Shown here: piece by piece, positions 36,144-43,749 of the stretch
Layout: each line of letters begins with the position of its first letter
How positions within the stretch are numbered: the stretch's first letter is position 1
Assembly (NCBI GenBank): GCA_028280565.1
Contig: JANQLQ010000152.1
Coordinates: 1-43,749, forward strand
Length of the DNA: 43,749 bases
Direction of reading: 5' to 3'
From: Fulvivirga sp.
GTDB lineage: Bacteria > Bacteroidota > Bacteroidia > Cytophagales > Cyclobacteriaceae
Program-made: the position numbers and the translations under genes
The notes under the pieces: model-generated
Seen by the model: the letters and a program-made list of their open reading frames with translations, nothing else
The model's database searches: none
What the model was told of the DNA's origin: nothing

Positions 36144-37112
36144 CTAGCCCATTTCCGTAGTTTTTGGTTGGACCTCCATAGCTCTTCGGGTGGGAATCAC
36201 CCTAACCAGTACCTCGTTTAATATTTTGATCGATGCCTCAATCTCCTCTTTCCGGATCGATACACTTTCAATATTAAACCCAATAGGGATCCCTTTTTGA
36301 ATAGAAAAATCGAGCAGCTCCTCGGCAATGTTAACGGACGTACGGATGGAGGCTTCCAAAATATCTTTAGAATGTTTCAAGTCATTGTATAACCAATTAG
36401 GTACGTCTATACCTAGCCATTGCATGAATTTTAGCGTTTTAAACGAACCGCAAGGGCTAAGCGTAAAAATTATAGGTGCCATTTGGCTCTCCTTTTCAGA
36501 AGAAAAATAGAAATAGTCTGAAAGAAGGTTTTTTGCCTCGGTAATGCTGTAAACACATTGGGAAACAAAAAAACTGCAACCCCTTTCTTTTTTAGTGAAG
36601 AGTCTTTTGTGCTCATCGCCAGTTTCTCTGTGTCGTTCCGGTATGGTAACTCCCCCGAGTAGCAGGTGATTAAAGCTTTGTTGTCGTAAATTATAGGCGT
36701 CTGTCAGGGAAAAGTTCGTGTCTTCGACCTGTTGAGGGGATGAGGCACCCACGAAGACTACATTCTCTAGATCACGGTTTGCTACTAGCCAGTTATGGAA
36801 CATTTCTTTCGTGTGATTCGCGATGCTTTTATAAATTATCTTAGGCAATTTTAATCCTGTCAAATAATTTTTAGCATAATCACTGGGTGGAACGGTAGGT
36901 ATGTACGGAAAAGTCCGTTCTTCATTGGTTCGCAGGCTTTCATCTTGGATATCATATAAGATCAGCGCGTCAATTTCCAAGGCTGACAGTTGCTCAATTT
37001 GCCTATTGGCAATTACATCCAGTTTTGCCTCCTCCGTAGAGATTTTCGGCGGGGCAAAACTGTAAAATATCAACCCGCTTTCCTTATGTAAGACCTTGTC
37101 TTTAAAGTTCAT
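36144..37112 (-). CDS. MTHFR-like (MetF-related) protein
   Basis: A 322-residue protein with the TIM-barrel pattern of methylenetetrahydrofolate reductase. DALILYDIQDE, GGVTIPERH, KKERGCSFFVSQCVYS and GIPIGFNIESVS line up with family motifs. The active-site segment of MetF (FEFFPP) is here FYSFAPP (16-22), so the catalytic Glu is replaced by Ser18; ordinary reductase activity is therefore doubtful. It is a lone gene. It may be a paralogue with a changed reaction or a folate-binding protein. Family assignment is good, function open. Confidence 0.7.
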   Translation of the reverse strand: MNFKDKVLHKESGLIFYSFAPPKISTEEAKLDVIANRQIEQLSALEIDALILYDIQDESLRTNEERTFPYIPTVPPSDYAKNYLTGLKLPKIIYKSIANHTKEMFHNWLVANRDLENVVFVGASSPQQVEDTNFSLTDAYNLRQQSFNHLLLGGVTIPERHRETGDEHKRLFTKKERGCSFFVSQCVYSITEAKNLLSDYFYFSSEKESQMAPIIFTLSPCGSFKTLKFMQWLGIDVPNWLYNDLKHSKDILEASIRTSVNIAEELLDFSIQKGIPIGFNIESVSIRKEEIEASIKILNEVLVRVIPTRRAMEVQPKTTEMG

Positions 37113-37592
37113 TTTTAACTGGTTATATACATCTCTAATAATACATTAAAAAAGCAAAAAGGTTAAAGATAAACCTAGTGAATTGTCCCGGGTAGATTCG
37201 GGATATTTTGAAAAAATGCTTGAAGTTAGGATAACATAGGCCACTTTTCCAATCTAATCCAGGGGTGTGTTAGATACCCGCATTACAAATGCGGGCGTCA
37301 GTGCCCACATTGCTCAATGGGTTCACAGTTGCAGCGCGAACTAGTTTAAGAGTAAGGAGGTAAGGGGAAAATCTTAGACCTTGAATTTAAGACATTGATT
37401 ATCAAAATATTGTAATCGAATATGATGGAAATAGTGAGAAGAGGAATAAAAAGAAAACACGGCATTAACTTTCAAAGGCTGCCATTTTATCCTCCATTGA
37501 ATTGTACCTGGGCCAGTGCTTGATTTGGGTTAAACAAATATTCCCCTTTAATTGCGATTGTATTTCAGTATGAATAGTTTAAAGAGGATACC
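37113..37592. other. Long intergenic region upstream of the THI5-like kinase
   Basis: This 480-bp gap separates divergent genes and has no credible ORF. It has a perfect 8-bp stem with a three-base loop (CCCGCATT 37277-37284, AATGCGGG 37288-37295) without a U-run. A thiamin-pyrophosphate riboswitch was looked for because of the downstream domain and was not found. Near the 3' end, AAAGAGG at 37581-37587 precedes the GTG start of the kinase gene. Confidence 0.45.
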
Positions 37593-39344
37593 GTGTTGGC
37601 CAAAGAACTCCTGGTAATCGCTGTTTTAATTCCAATAATAAACTTTCTTAGTCCATCAAAAACTTTGGGGCAGTCAGCTCCTAAAGATAGTGTCACACTT
37701 TATTTAAGGTGGAAACACCAGTTCCAGTTTGCCGGGTACTACATAGCGGTAGAGAAAGGTTATTACCATGAAGCCGGCATACATGTCAACATCCGGGAGT
37801 TTGACGGTAAAAATAATGTCAGGAGTACGCTAGCCGGGGGTGGTGCCCAATATGGTAGCGAGCTGGGAGGCTTGATCTTGAGCGACCCGGCCAACTCAAA
37901 ATTATCCGTTTTGGGCACCGTTTACCAAAGGTCCCCGGTCATATTGTTAACGGTTGATCGTAGTATTGAATCTCTTACGGACTTGGCCGGCAAGAGGGTG
38001 ATGGGGCTCACCGAGGTAAGGGCGATGTTAAAAAGTGCCGGCATGATTGACAAAGTTAATTTTGTAAAAGGTTTCACGGACCTCGAAAGTTTGCTAAGTG
38101 GCGAGTTTGATGCTATAGGAGCACATATTGCTGATCAACCTCGCAGGCTAGAAAAAATGGGTATTCCTTACAAGATCTTCCGGCCGGAAGATTATGCTAT
38201 TGGTTTCTACGGGGAGTGTCTTATCACTACGCGGGAGGAAGTAGAAAACCATCCTAAGCGGGTAGATGAAATATTGAAGGCCTCGATGCAAGGGTGGAAA
38301 TATGCCATGGCACATCCCGAAGAAGTGGTGGAGCTGATCATGGATAAATACAACCCGGCACTACGTAAAGACGACCTGTTATTCCAGCACCGGGTACAGA
38401 AAAACCTGATCATGCCTGGTTTTTTTGAGATCGGCAGTATGAATCCTGACCGGTGGAGGATGATGTCGAACGTGCTGATGGGGCTTGGATTGTTGCCCGA
38501 TGACTTTGAAATTGAAGGTTTGATCTACGAAAGAGATGACACCCACTGGCTGGAGCGTTGGTCCTGGTTTATCCTTACGGGAGTAGGGGTAGCGGTACTT
38601 GGCTCAGGCGCCTTGCTTTTGTTTAATTTCAAACTCCGCAAAGCTGTGGCGACACAGACCGAAAGCTTAAAAAAGATCAATAGTGAGCTGGATAATTTTG
38701 TCTACAGCCTCTCTCATGATATACGCGCCCCCTTAGCTTCTATACAGGGACTAATTAACCTGTACCAGGTGGCACCTTTAGAAAGAGAGGAATGCATGCA
38801 TAGAATCGAAAACAGTGTCAGGAGACTAGACCAGTTCTTACTTGAAATCGTGGATCATTCAAAGAATATTCGAATGGCCATTGAGCCAATAGAAATAGAC
38901 ATCGAGAGCTTGATCGAGCAGGTCTACGAAGAGTTGCGTTATCAAAAAGGAGCTGAGCGGGTTAAGCTAGTGAAAGAATTGGATATACAGGCCAAGGTGG
39001 TCACGGATAAAAGACGGATGATCGTCTTGCTCCGTAATTTCATGTCTAACTCTATCCGCTATCGCAGGGCTAAGGTAGAGGAGCCTTTTGTAAAAGTGAG
39101 TTTCCATGCTACCCGGAACCAATTGGTACTAAAAGTCTCAGATAATGGACAGGGCATACCCACAGATCATTTGGATAAGATCTATAACATGTTTTACAGG
39201 GCCAACGAGTCCGAAAACGGCTCCGGGTTGGGGCTCTATATTGTAAAAGAAACCGTGGAGGGCATGAAAGGATACATTTCCGTAAGATCCATCATTGAAG
39301 AAGGTACGGAATTTAAAGTGACCCTGCCCAACTACACCTTTTGA
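37593..39344 (+). CDS. Histidine kinase with THI5/NMT1-like periplasmic binding domain
   Basis: A 583-residue fusion. Residues 1-27 are a signal or membrane segment, then a substrate-binding-protein fold of the THI5/NMT1 type (about 33-310) with the hallmark LRWKHQFQFAGYYIAVEKGYY. A transmembrane helix (about 325-347) leads to a HisKA dimerisation domain with His375 in YSLSHDIRAPLASI, and an HATPase domain with FMSNSIRY, SDNGQGI and GSGLGLYIVKE. It should sense a small molecule in the periplasm and phosphorylate an unlinked regulator; no receiver gene is adjacent. The start is GTG, with AGAGG eight bases upstream and an in-frame stop before it. Related fusions occur in other bacteria; the ligand here is unknown. 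Confidence 0.87.
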   Translation: MLAKELLVIAVLIPIINFLSPSKTLGQSAPKDSVTLYLRWKHQFQFAGYYIAVEKGYYHEAGIHVNIREFDGKNNVRSTLAGGGAQYGSELGGLILSDPANSKLSVLGTVYQRSPVILLTVDRSIESLTDLAGKRVMGLTEVRAMLKSAGMIDKVNFVKGFTDLESLLSGEFDAIGAHIADQPRRLEKMGIPYKIFRPEDYAIGFYGECLITTREEVENHPKRVDEILKASMQGWKYAMAHPEEVVELIMDKYNPALRKDDLLFQHRVQKNLIMPGFFEIGSMNPDRWRMMSNVLMGLGLLPDDFEIEGLIYERDDTHWLERWSWFILTGVGVAVLGSGALLLFNFKLRKAVATQTESLKKINSELDNFVYSLSHDIRAPLASIQGLINLYQVAPLEREECMHRIENSVRRLDQFLLEIVDHSKNIRMAIEPIEIDIESLIEQVYEELRYQKGAERVKLVKELDIQAKVVTDKRRMIVLLRNFMSNSIRYRRAKVEEPFVKVSFHATRNQLVLKVSDNGQGIPTDHLDKIYNMFYRANESENGSGLGLYIVKETVEGMKGYISVRSIIEEGTEFKVTLPNYTF

Positions 39345-39388
39345 TCCGTATTGCTCATGGTTTGAAAAACCCAGCCGGGGGCATGTTC

Positions 39389-40180
39389 CTAAAGATTTTC
39401 AGCTTCCGCAATTAACTCTGCCAGGTCTTTAACTTTTACCGAAGCTTCCTTTTCCTTGTTTTTGACCCCATCACTCATCATGGTCATACAGAAAGGGCAA
39501 GCTACGGCAATGGTATCTGCTCCTGTTTGAAGGGCCTCTTCTGTCCGTTCTATGTTCACCTCTTTCTTGCCTTGCTCAGCGTCTTTGAACATCTGGGCAC
39601 CACCAGCACCACAGCAAAACCCCTTGGTTTTACAACGTTTCATTTCAACAAGCTCGGCATCTAAGGCTTCCAGCACTTCCCTCGGCGCTTCATAAATGTT
39701 ATTGGCACGTCCTAAATAACAGGAGTCGTGGTAAGTAATTTTTTTGCCCTTGAACTCACCGCCTCCCTTTAATGATACTTTTCCATCATTGATCAATTGC
39801 TGTAAAAAAGTGGAATGGTGTATTACTTCGTAATTGCCTCCTAGCGCGGGGTATTCATTTTTAATGGTATTGAAGCAATGGGGGCAGGCAGTGACTACCT
39901 TTTTCACATTGTACCCGTTCATGACCTGGATATTGGAAATGGCTTGCATTTGAAAAAGGAATTCATTCCCTGCTCGCCGGGCCGGGTCGCCGGTGCACGT
40001 TTCTTCAGGGCCTAACACGGCGAAGGATACCCCCACTTTATTCAATATTTTTATAAAGGCCTTGGTCACATTCTTATAACGATCATCAAATGAACCGGCG
40101 CAACCCACCCAAAAAAGGATCTCCGGGGTGGTCCCATTGGCAGCCATATCCGCCATGGTAGGTATTTTTATCTCACTCAT
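39389..40180 (-). CDS. HdrB-like (CCG-domain) iron-sulfur oxidoreductase subunit
   Basis: A 263-residue cytoplasmic protein with two CCG (cysteine-rich) domains. The first has ILFWVGCAGSF and TACPHC, the second HDSCYLGR, GFCCGAGGAQMF and ACPFCMTMM. Such domains bind noncanonical 4Fe-4S clusters and occur in heterodisulfide reductase B, GlpC, LutA and SdhE. It lies 14 bp after its partner (TM plus ferredoxin domain), and the two probably form a membrane-bound electron-transfer complex; the substrate or electron donor (for example ETF) is inference. Confidence 0.88.
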   Translation of the reverse strand: MSEIKIPTMADMAANGTTPEILFWVGCAGSFDDRYKNVTKAFIKILNKVGVSFAVLGPEETCTGDPARRAGNEFLFQMQAISNIQVMNGYNVKKVVTACPHCFNTIKNEYPALGGNYEVIHHSTFLQQLINDGKVSLKGGGEFKGKKITYHDSCYLGRANNIYEAPREVLEALDAELVEMKRCKTKGFCCGAGGAQMFKDAEQGKKEVNIERTEEALQTGADTIAVACPFCMTMMSDGVKNKEKEASVKVKDLAELIAEAENL

Positions 40181-40194
40181 GTCTTACTCTTGAA

Positions 40195-41523
40195 TTACGA
40201 ATTTGATTCCTCTTTTAACTCTTGTGACCAGTTAAAACGGTCCGTGGGAGCAAACTTCCACGGGGCAAAACTAGTCTCAATATTCTGGAACATACTGTTC
40301 CATGAGGCAGGAGAGCCTGACTCTTCCATAGCCACATACCTCCGCAGCTCTAGGATGATTTCTAACGGATTGATATTGACAGGGCAAGCTTCTACGCAGG
40401 CATTACAACTGGTACAAGCATTTATTTCTTCTTGGGTAATGTAATCTCCTAAAAGCGATTTACCATCTTCGAGTCCCTTACCGCCTTTTGCCAAACTATT
40501 ACCAACTTCCTCGGCCCGGTCCCTCGTATCCATCATGATTTTGCGAGGAGACAGTTTTTTACCGGTTTGGTTGGCCGGGCACTCCGCGGTACAACGCCCA
40601 CATTCCGTGCACGCGTAGGCATTCATGATATTGAGCCAGCTGAGGTCATTCACATCTTTGGCCCCGAAACGACCCACCTCCGCAGGAGGAGCGGATTGAT
40701 CCGCCTGTATCCCCAGCATAATGTGAACTTCGTTAGTAACAGAATCCATATTATTCATCTCGCCTTTAGGCTTCAGGCTGGAATAGTAAGTATTAGGAAA
40801 AGCCATGAAGATATGCAGGTGCTTGGAATAAGTAACATATACTGCGAAGGCGAGTATACCTACGATATGGAACCACCAGGCGAACCGCTCTACGATGATC
40901 AAGGATGACGTGCTCATAGGTTCAAAAATAGGTACTAACAAGCCACTGAATATTAAGGGCCCGGTAGTCGTGTAGTGTGCGTCCCTACCTTGTAATATTT
41001 GGTCAGAAGCATTCATGGTGAGAATGGCTACCATCAGGATGATCTCGATCACCAATATCAGGTTAGCGTCTAGTTTTGGCCATGATGTCATTTCGGCCGA
41101 CTTAAATCGCTCGATCGGGAGTACATTTCTTCGGACCAGGAACGCCACACAAGAAACAAGCACCCCTATGGCCAGGCATTCAAAAACGTTCATCAAGAGG
41201 TTATAAAACCCTCCCAAGTATGGGGCAAATAGACGGTGTGTACCCAGGATACCATCTAGGATAAATTCCAGCACTTCTATATTGATCACCAAAAAACCTA
41301 CATAGATCAAAAGGTGCAGAAAAGCAGGGATCACCTTTTTAAACATCTTCTGCTGACCAAACGCAACCAGCAACATGTTTCTAAATCGCTGTGAGGGCTG
41401 GTTTGAAAGGTCAAGGTCTTTCCCGAGTTGAATGTTTCCCTTGATGGTCTTGATGCGCCTTGTTAAGATGTAGACCGCTATCGCTAGGGTTAAAACAAAC
41501 AATATTTGTTGTAAATAGGCCAT
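40195..41523 (-). CDS. Membrane-bound ferredoxin-domain electron-transfer subunit (HdrDE/GlpC-like)
   Basis: A 442-residue protein. The N-terminal half has about five hydrophobic helices in the arrangement of the NarI-like/HdrE cytochrome family, followed by two 4Fe-4S motifs, CTECGRCTAECP and CTSCNACVEACP (about 305-395). Histidines in the membrane part could bind heme. With the CCG protein encoded next it probably passes electrons between a cytoplasmic donor and the quinone pool. The pair is common in Bacteroidota, but the donor is not established from sequence. Confidence 0.87.
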   Translation of the reverse strand: MAYLQQILFVLTLAIAVYILTRRIKTIKGNIQLGKDLDLSNQPSQRFRNMLLVAFGQQKMFKKVIPAFLHLLIYVGFLVINIEVLEFILDGILGTHRLFAPYLGGFYNLLMNVFECLAIGVLVSCVAFLVRRNVLPIERFKSAEMTSWPKLDANLILVIEIILMVAILTMNASDQILQGRDAHYTTTGPLIFSGLLVPIFEPMSTSSLIIVERFAWWFHIVGILAFAVYVTYSKHLHIFMAFPNTYYSSLKPKGEMNNMDSVTNEVHIMLGIQADQSAPPAEVGRFGAKDVNDLSWLNIMNAYACTECGRCTAECPANQTGKKLSPRKIMMDTRDRAEEVGNSLAKGGKGLEDGKSLLGDYITQEEINACTSCNACVEACPVNINPLEIILELRRYVAMEESGSPASWNSMFQNIETSFAPWKFAPTDRFNWSQELKEESNS

Positions 41524-41609
41524 TGAGTCTTTAATTCTTGATGGTTACAATTTTAAACTTTTTGTTTGCACCATATCTAAATTTATATAGTTTTGCATCC
41601 ACTTTTGAC

Positions 41610-41682
41610 GGTGCTGTAGCTCAGTTGGTAGAGCATCGGACTGAAAATCCGTGAGTCGGTGGTTCGAGTCCACTCAGCACCA
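41610..41682 (+). tRNA. tRNA-Phe (GAA)
   Basis: A 73-nt cloverleaf. GGTGCTG pairs with CAGCACC in the acceptor stem with discriminator A; the D arm has AGCTCAGTTGGTAGAGC; the anticodon stem CGGA/TCCG encloses CTGAAAA, giving anticodon GAA; the T arm contains GGTTCGAGTCC. CCA is not encoded. It lies between the ferredoxin-domain gene and the second histidine kinase and has its own terminator. Confidence 0.96.
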
Positions 41683-41691
41683 CCTTTAAAG

Positions 41692-41715
41692 CCCAGGTTC
41701 TTAGCCTGGGTTTTT
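41692..41715 (+). terminator. Intrinsic terminator after tRNA-Phe
   Basis: CCCAGG (41692-41697) pairs with CCTGGG (41705-41710) and is followed by five T. Located 9 bp after the tRNA end, it is a clean Rho-independent terminator. Confidence 0.85.
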
Positions 41716-41770
41716 CATTTCCCTAGACTGCAAACGTTAGCAAGCCTCTAAAATAGTAGTTCTGACTCAG

Positions 41771-41794
41771 AAATAGTATGCAAGCATACTATTT
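41771..41794. promoter_or_regulatory. Perfect 11-bp inverted repeat upstream of histidine kinase
   Basis: AAATAGTATGC (41771-41781) and GCATACTATTT (41784-41794) are perfect complements around a two-base AA spacer. It is 106 bp before the kinase start. The symmetry and short spacer suit a dimeric regulator's operator; the T-rich sequence after it would also allow a weak terminator. A partial AAATAGTA copy occurs 21 bp upstream. Confidence 0.45.
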
Positions 41795-41900
41795 TCTTTT
41801 ATTTATAATATTTCTTAACTAACCCATTTGACATAAGAAAGTTAATTTTATGTCCTGAAATAAATTATGAATACTAATAAATTAGTTATATTTTCAATGG

Positions 41901-43316
41901 ATGTTCAATAGTGACGAGTTGGTATTAAGACTGGTATCAGTTTATGTTGCTCAAATGGGCCTGGCCGTTATTTTCGCCTGGGGATTTTTTTATTTCAGTA
42001 GACTTTATGCAAGACCTTTTTTATCCCGATGGGCCGTTAGCTGGGGGGCTTTTTTTTTCGTTTGCTTAGGCATGGCCTACTCCACTTTACCAAATTCCAT
42101 GCGATTTAATTCGGTATTTTTAAATTTTTTAGGTTCAGCTACCTATATGACGGGCGGATTTATACAATCCGCTTTTTTACTGTTAGGCACTTACGAATTA
42201 GTAAAAGAAACAAAGCTAAACAAGAAGGTAGTCACTAGGATCGTCCTGGTTACAATTGTCCTTGCTTTCGGGCTCACAGCGCTTTACGCTTTCGATAGTA
42301 CCAAATTCCAGCAGCGATATTTTATACGGATAGGCTTACGTTGCTTTATCACCGCTATTGTTTTCATAGGTTGCGGTGTGGTCACTTTGGTGAATCGCCA
42401 TTTCGGTGAGGCCAGTTTTGGAAAGAGGCTATTGGGCATTGCTTTTTTCCTGTATGGTGTAGAATTGATGGTCTACTTTGTCACCGTAGTGGTTAATGTA
42501 CTAGGGTATGATTTTACACTTACCTTGTCATTTTTCGGTGTGGTGGACCTATTTTTTATTACCCTTATGGGTTTAGGGATGATCATGTGGTTACTCGAAG
42601 ACGAAAGAATGAAACTCAAGCAGATGAACGCAGAGTTAGATAGTTTTTTTTACAACACTTCCCATGACTTACGGGCCCCCATTTCTTCTATTTTAGGACT
42701 CACCCACGTGGCCCGCTTAGAGACCGGTGATAAGACCATGGTCCACTACTTTAAGATGATAGAGTCGAAAATAAAGAAGCTGGATGAAGTGATTGGAGAT
42801 ATCCTCACCTTTTCTAAAAGCGCGAAACTAGAGATAAAAAAAGAAGAAATAGACTTCAACTTCCTGCTAAAAGAAATAAGATCAGACCTTAGGTTTAGCG
42901 AAGTGGCCACTAAAATAAGACCGGTATACCGGGCTAACTCTGCTAACGTGTTAAAGACCGATGCTGTGCAGTTAAAGATTATTCTCAATAATCTTATATC
43001 CAACGCTATTAAGTATCATGATCTTGACAAAGATGACCCATTCATAGAGGTCACTTTTGTAAAACTGGGCAACGAGGTAACCATAAAAGTGATTGATAAT
43101 GGCCGTGGGATAGAAAAGGAACATTTTGACAAAATATTTGATATGTTTTACCGCGCACCTTCGGACCTGGAAGGATCAGGCCTAGGGCTATTTATCGTAA
43201 AAGAAGCCGCAGGAAAGATTAACGGGACGGTAACCGTGGCATCTGAGCTTGGCAAGGGGAGCACATTTACACTCACTTTCCACGAAGTGTCGTGTCACGC
43301 CTCAATTGACGTATAG
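41901..43316 (+). CDS. Multi-pass membrane sensor histidine kinase (orphan)
   Basis: A 471-residue kinase. Seven hydrophobic segments fill residues 8-232, resembling 7TM-type sensor modules. A HisKA domain has His255 in YNTSHDLRAPISSILGL; the HATPase part has NLISNAIKY, VIDNGRGI and GSGLGLFIVKE. Its kinase core resembles that of the THI5-like kinase at 37593. No response regulator is adjacent. The last nine residues and the stop codon come from MITE-like element copy 3, so the natural C-terminus may have been trimmed or extended. ATG without Shine-Dalgarno sequence. Confidence 0.9.
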   Translation: MFNSDELVLRLVSVYVAQMGLAVIFAWGFFYFSRLYARPFLSRWAVSWGAFFFVCLGMAYSTLPNSMRFNSVFLNFLGSATYMTGGFIQSAFLLLGTYELVKETKLNKKVVTRIVLVTIVLAFGLTALYAFDSTKFQQRYFIRIGLRCFITAIVFIGCGVVTLVNRHFGEASFGKRLLGIAFFLYGVELMVYFVTVVVNVLGYDFTLTLSFFGVVDLFFITLMGLGMIMWLLEDERMKLKQMNAELDSFFYNTSHDLRAPISSILGLTHVARLETGDKTMVHYFKMIESKIKKLDEVIGDILTFSKSAKLEIKKEEIDFNFLLKEIRSDLRFSEVATKIRPVYRANSANVLKTDAVQLKIILNNLISNAIKYHDLDKDDPFIEVTFVKLGNEVTIKVIDNGRGIEKEHFDKIFDMFYRAPSDLEGSGLGLFIVKEAAGKINGTVTVASELGKGSTFTLTFHEVSCHASIDV

Positions 43317-43486
43317 GATTAAACAATGAACTCTCTTTGCCAAGTTGGGAAGTTCTCGACAAGTTAGCAATAGGCAAAGGGCAGTAGGCAAAATAGGGGG
43401 TTGCCGGCTGTTTACTGCCGACTGTCGACTTTGGGAACAAGACCGAAAAAAATAGCTTGAACGTCATTTGGGGCTTGACATGACAC
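43287..43486 (+). repeat. MITE-like palindromic element, copy 3
   Basis: A 200-bp element with terminal inverted repeats 43287-43312 and 43461-43486 that match at 22 of 26 positions (outer bases GTGTC and GACAC). The internal hairpin and GGCAAAGGGCAGTAGGCAAAA match copy 1. The left end lies inside the histidine kinase reading frame and supplies its last residues and stop. Just outside the right end, CTAGGACTACTTT is the reverse complement of the sequence just left of copy 1 (152-164), so the shared unit may be longer. Confidence 0.75.
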
Positions 43487-43577
43487 TAGGACTACTTTGT
43501 CACATTCAATTATTTGATAGACAGTGATTAAGCGAAAGATGAGCCCGTTAGGTATCCTCATCAAAAACGAAAAAAAA

Positions 43578-43749
43578 CCTCTTTATCGTCATTCCTGCCA
43601 GCCTTGCAGGGTGAGCGATGCGCAAGAGCAGGAATCTGCTGTGTCGTTGAACGTGAACCTTTTTTTGAGTATACTGGGTTTTCGTTTCACGACTTCGCAG
43701 ATTCCTTGTCACGCCTAGCCCAACGCACAGGCTGCAAGGAATGACGAGG
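43578..43749. repeat. Palindromic repeat at the window edge
   Basis: A nearly full-length palindrome of about 172 bp. CGTCATTCCTGCCAGCCTTG-type sequence (from 43587) pairs with the CAAGGAATGACG end (43734-43747), and GCAGGAATCTGC (about 43627-43639) pairs with GCAGATTCC (43697-43705). It resembles well-known CGTCATTCCTGC dispersed repeats of bacterial genomes. Its terminal 16 bases equal the first 16 bases of the window. Confidence 0.65.

Noticed and set aside
37113-37592. Possible thiamin-pyrophosphate riboswitch before the THI5-like kinase
   Set aside because: None of the conserved THI-box segments (such as CTGAGA followed by the pyrophosphate-binding part) could be found.
1-43749. Complete circular plasmid, because the ends share 16 bases
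   Set aside because: The gene content is chromosomal (mnmG, ybeY, pta-ackA, tRNA-Phe, probable oriC) with no plasmid replication or transfer gene, and the shared bases belong to a dispersed repeat.

Overview
The window reads as a chromosomal segment of a member of the Bacteroidota, most likely a Cytophagales-type marine or soil bacterium. Pointers are a GldJ-type gliding/type IX secretion lipoprotein, a DUF4175 giant membrane protein, an Ig-like lipoprotein of the type common in this phylum, LytS/LytTR signalling, gene starts that mostly lack Shine-Dalgarno sequences, and many short palindromic intergenic repeats. Taxonomy is inferred from gene content only.

Layout. (1) 0.5-6.2 kb, + strand: an atypical pyruvate kinase, then pta-ackA joined by an ATGA overlap, giving a pyruvate/acetyl-CoA to acetate module that makes ATP. 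(2) 6.5-13.1 kb, - strand: a frameshifted HtrA-like protease, a membrane class III nucleotide cyclase, a uridine-kinase-like P-loop kinase, a long-chain acyl-CoA ligase and a large secreted TPR protein. (3) 13.07-13.44 kb: an AT-rich intergenic region with two perfect and three near-perfect DnaA boxes, a strong candidate for the replication origin (oriC). (4) 13.4-22.9 kb, - strand: Ig-like lipoprotein, methyltransferase, mnmG (gidA), ybeY, an RsbW-like ATPase and DUF4175. Two identical perfect 16-bp parS palindromes lie exactly 100 bp apart between mnmG and ybeY. DnaA boxes, gidA and parS within 5 kb argue that this is the origin-proximal domain, with no dnaA in the window. (5) 22.5-32.1 kb: a small unknown protein, an AhpD-like protein, ComF, GldJ, a LytS/LytTR two-component pair preceded by an 8-bp-period tandem array, unknown secreted proteins, a flavin amine oxidase and a candidate 36-residue membrane protein. 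(6) 32.4-37.1 kb, - strand: beta-carbonic anhydrase, bestrophin-like channel, SDR oxidoreductase, AraC regulator, and an MTHFR-like protein lacking the usual catalytic Glu. (7) 37.6-43.3 kb: two orphan histidine kinases with related kinase cores, one with a THI5/NMT1-like periplasmic domain, flanking an Hdr-like Fe-S electron-transfer pair and tRNA-Phe.

Intergenic spaces hold several families of palindromic repeats. The clearest is a ~200-bp MITE-like element with terminal inverted repeats and an internal hairpin, present three times (165-363, 32233-32415, 43287-43486); the last copy overlaps the end of a histidine kinase gene and supplies its stop codon. The window ends inside another palindromic repeat, and its first and last 16 bases are identical, so the ends probably mark repeat-caused contig breaks.
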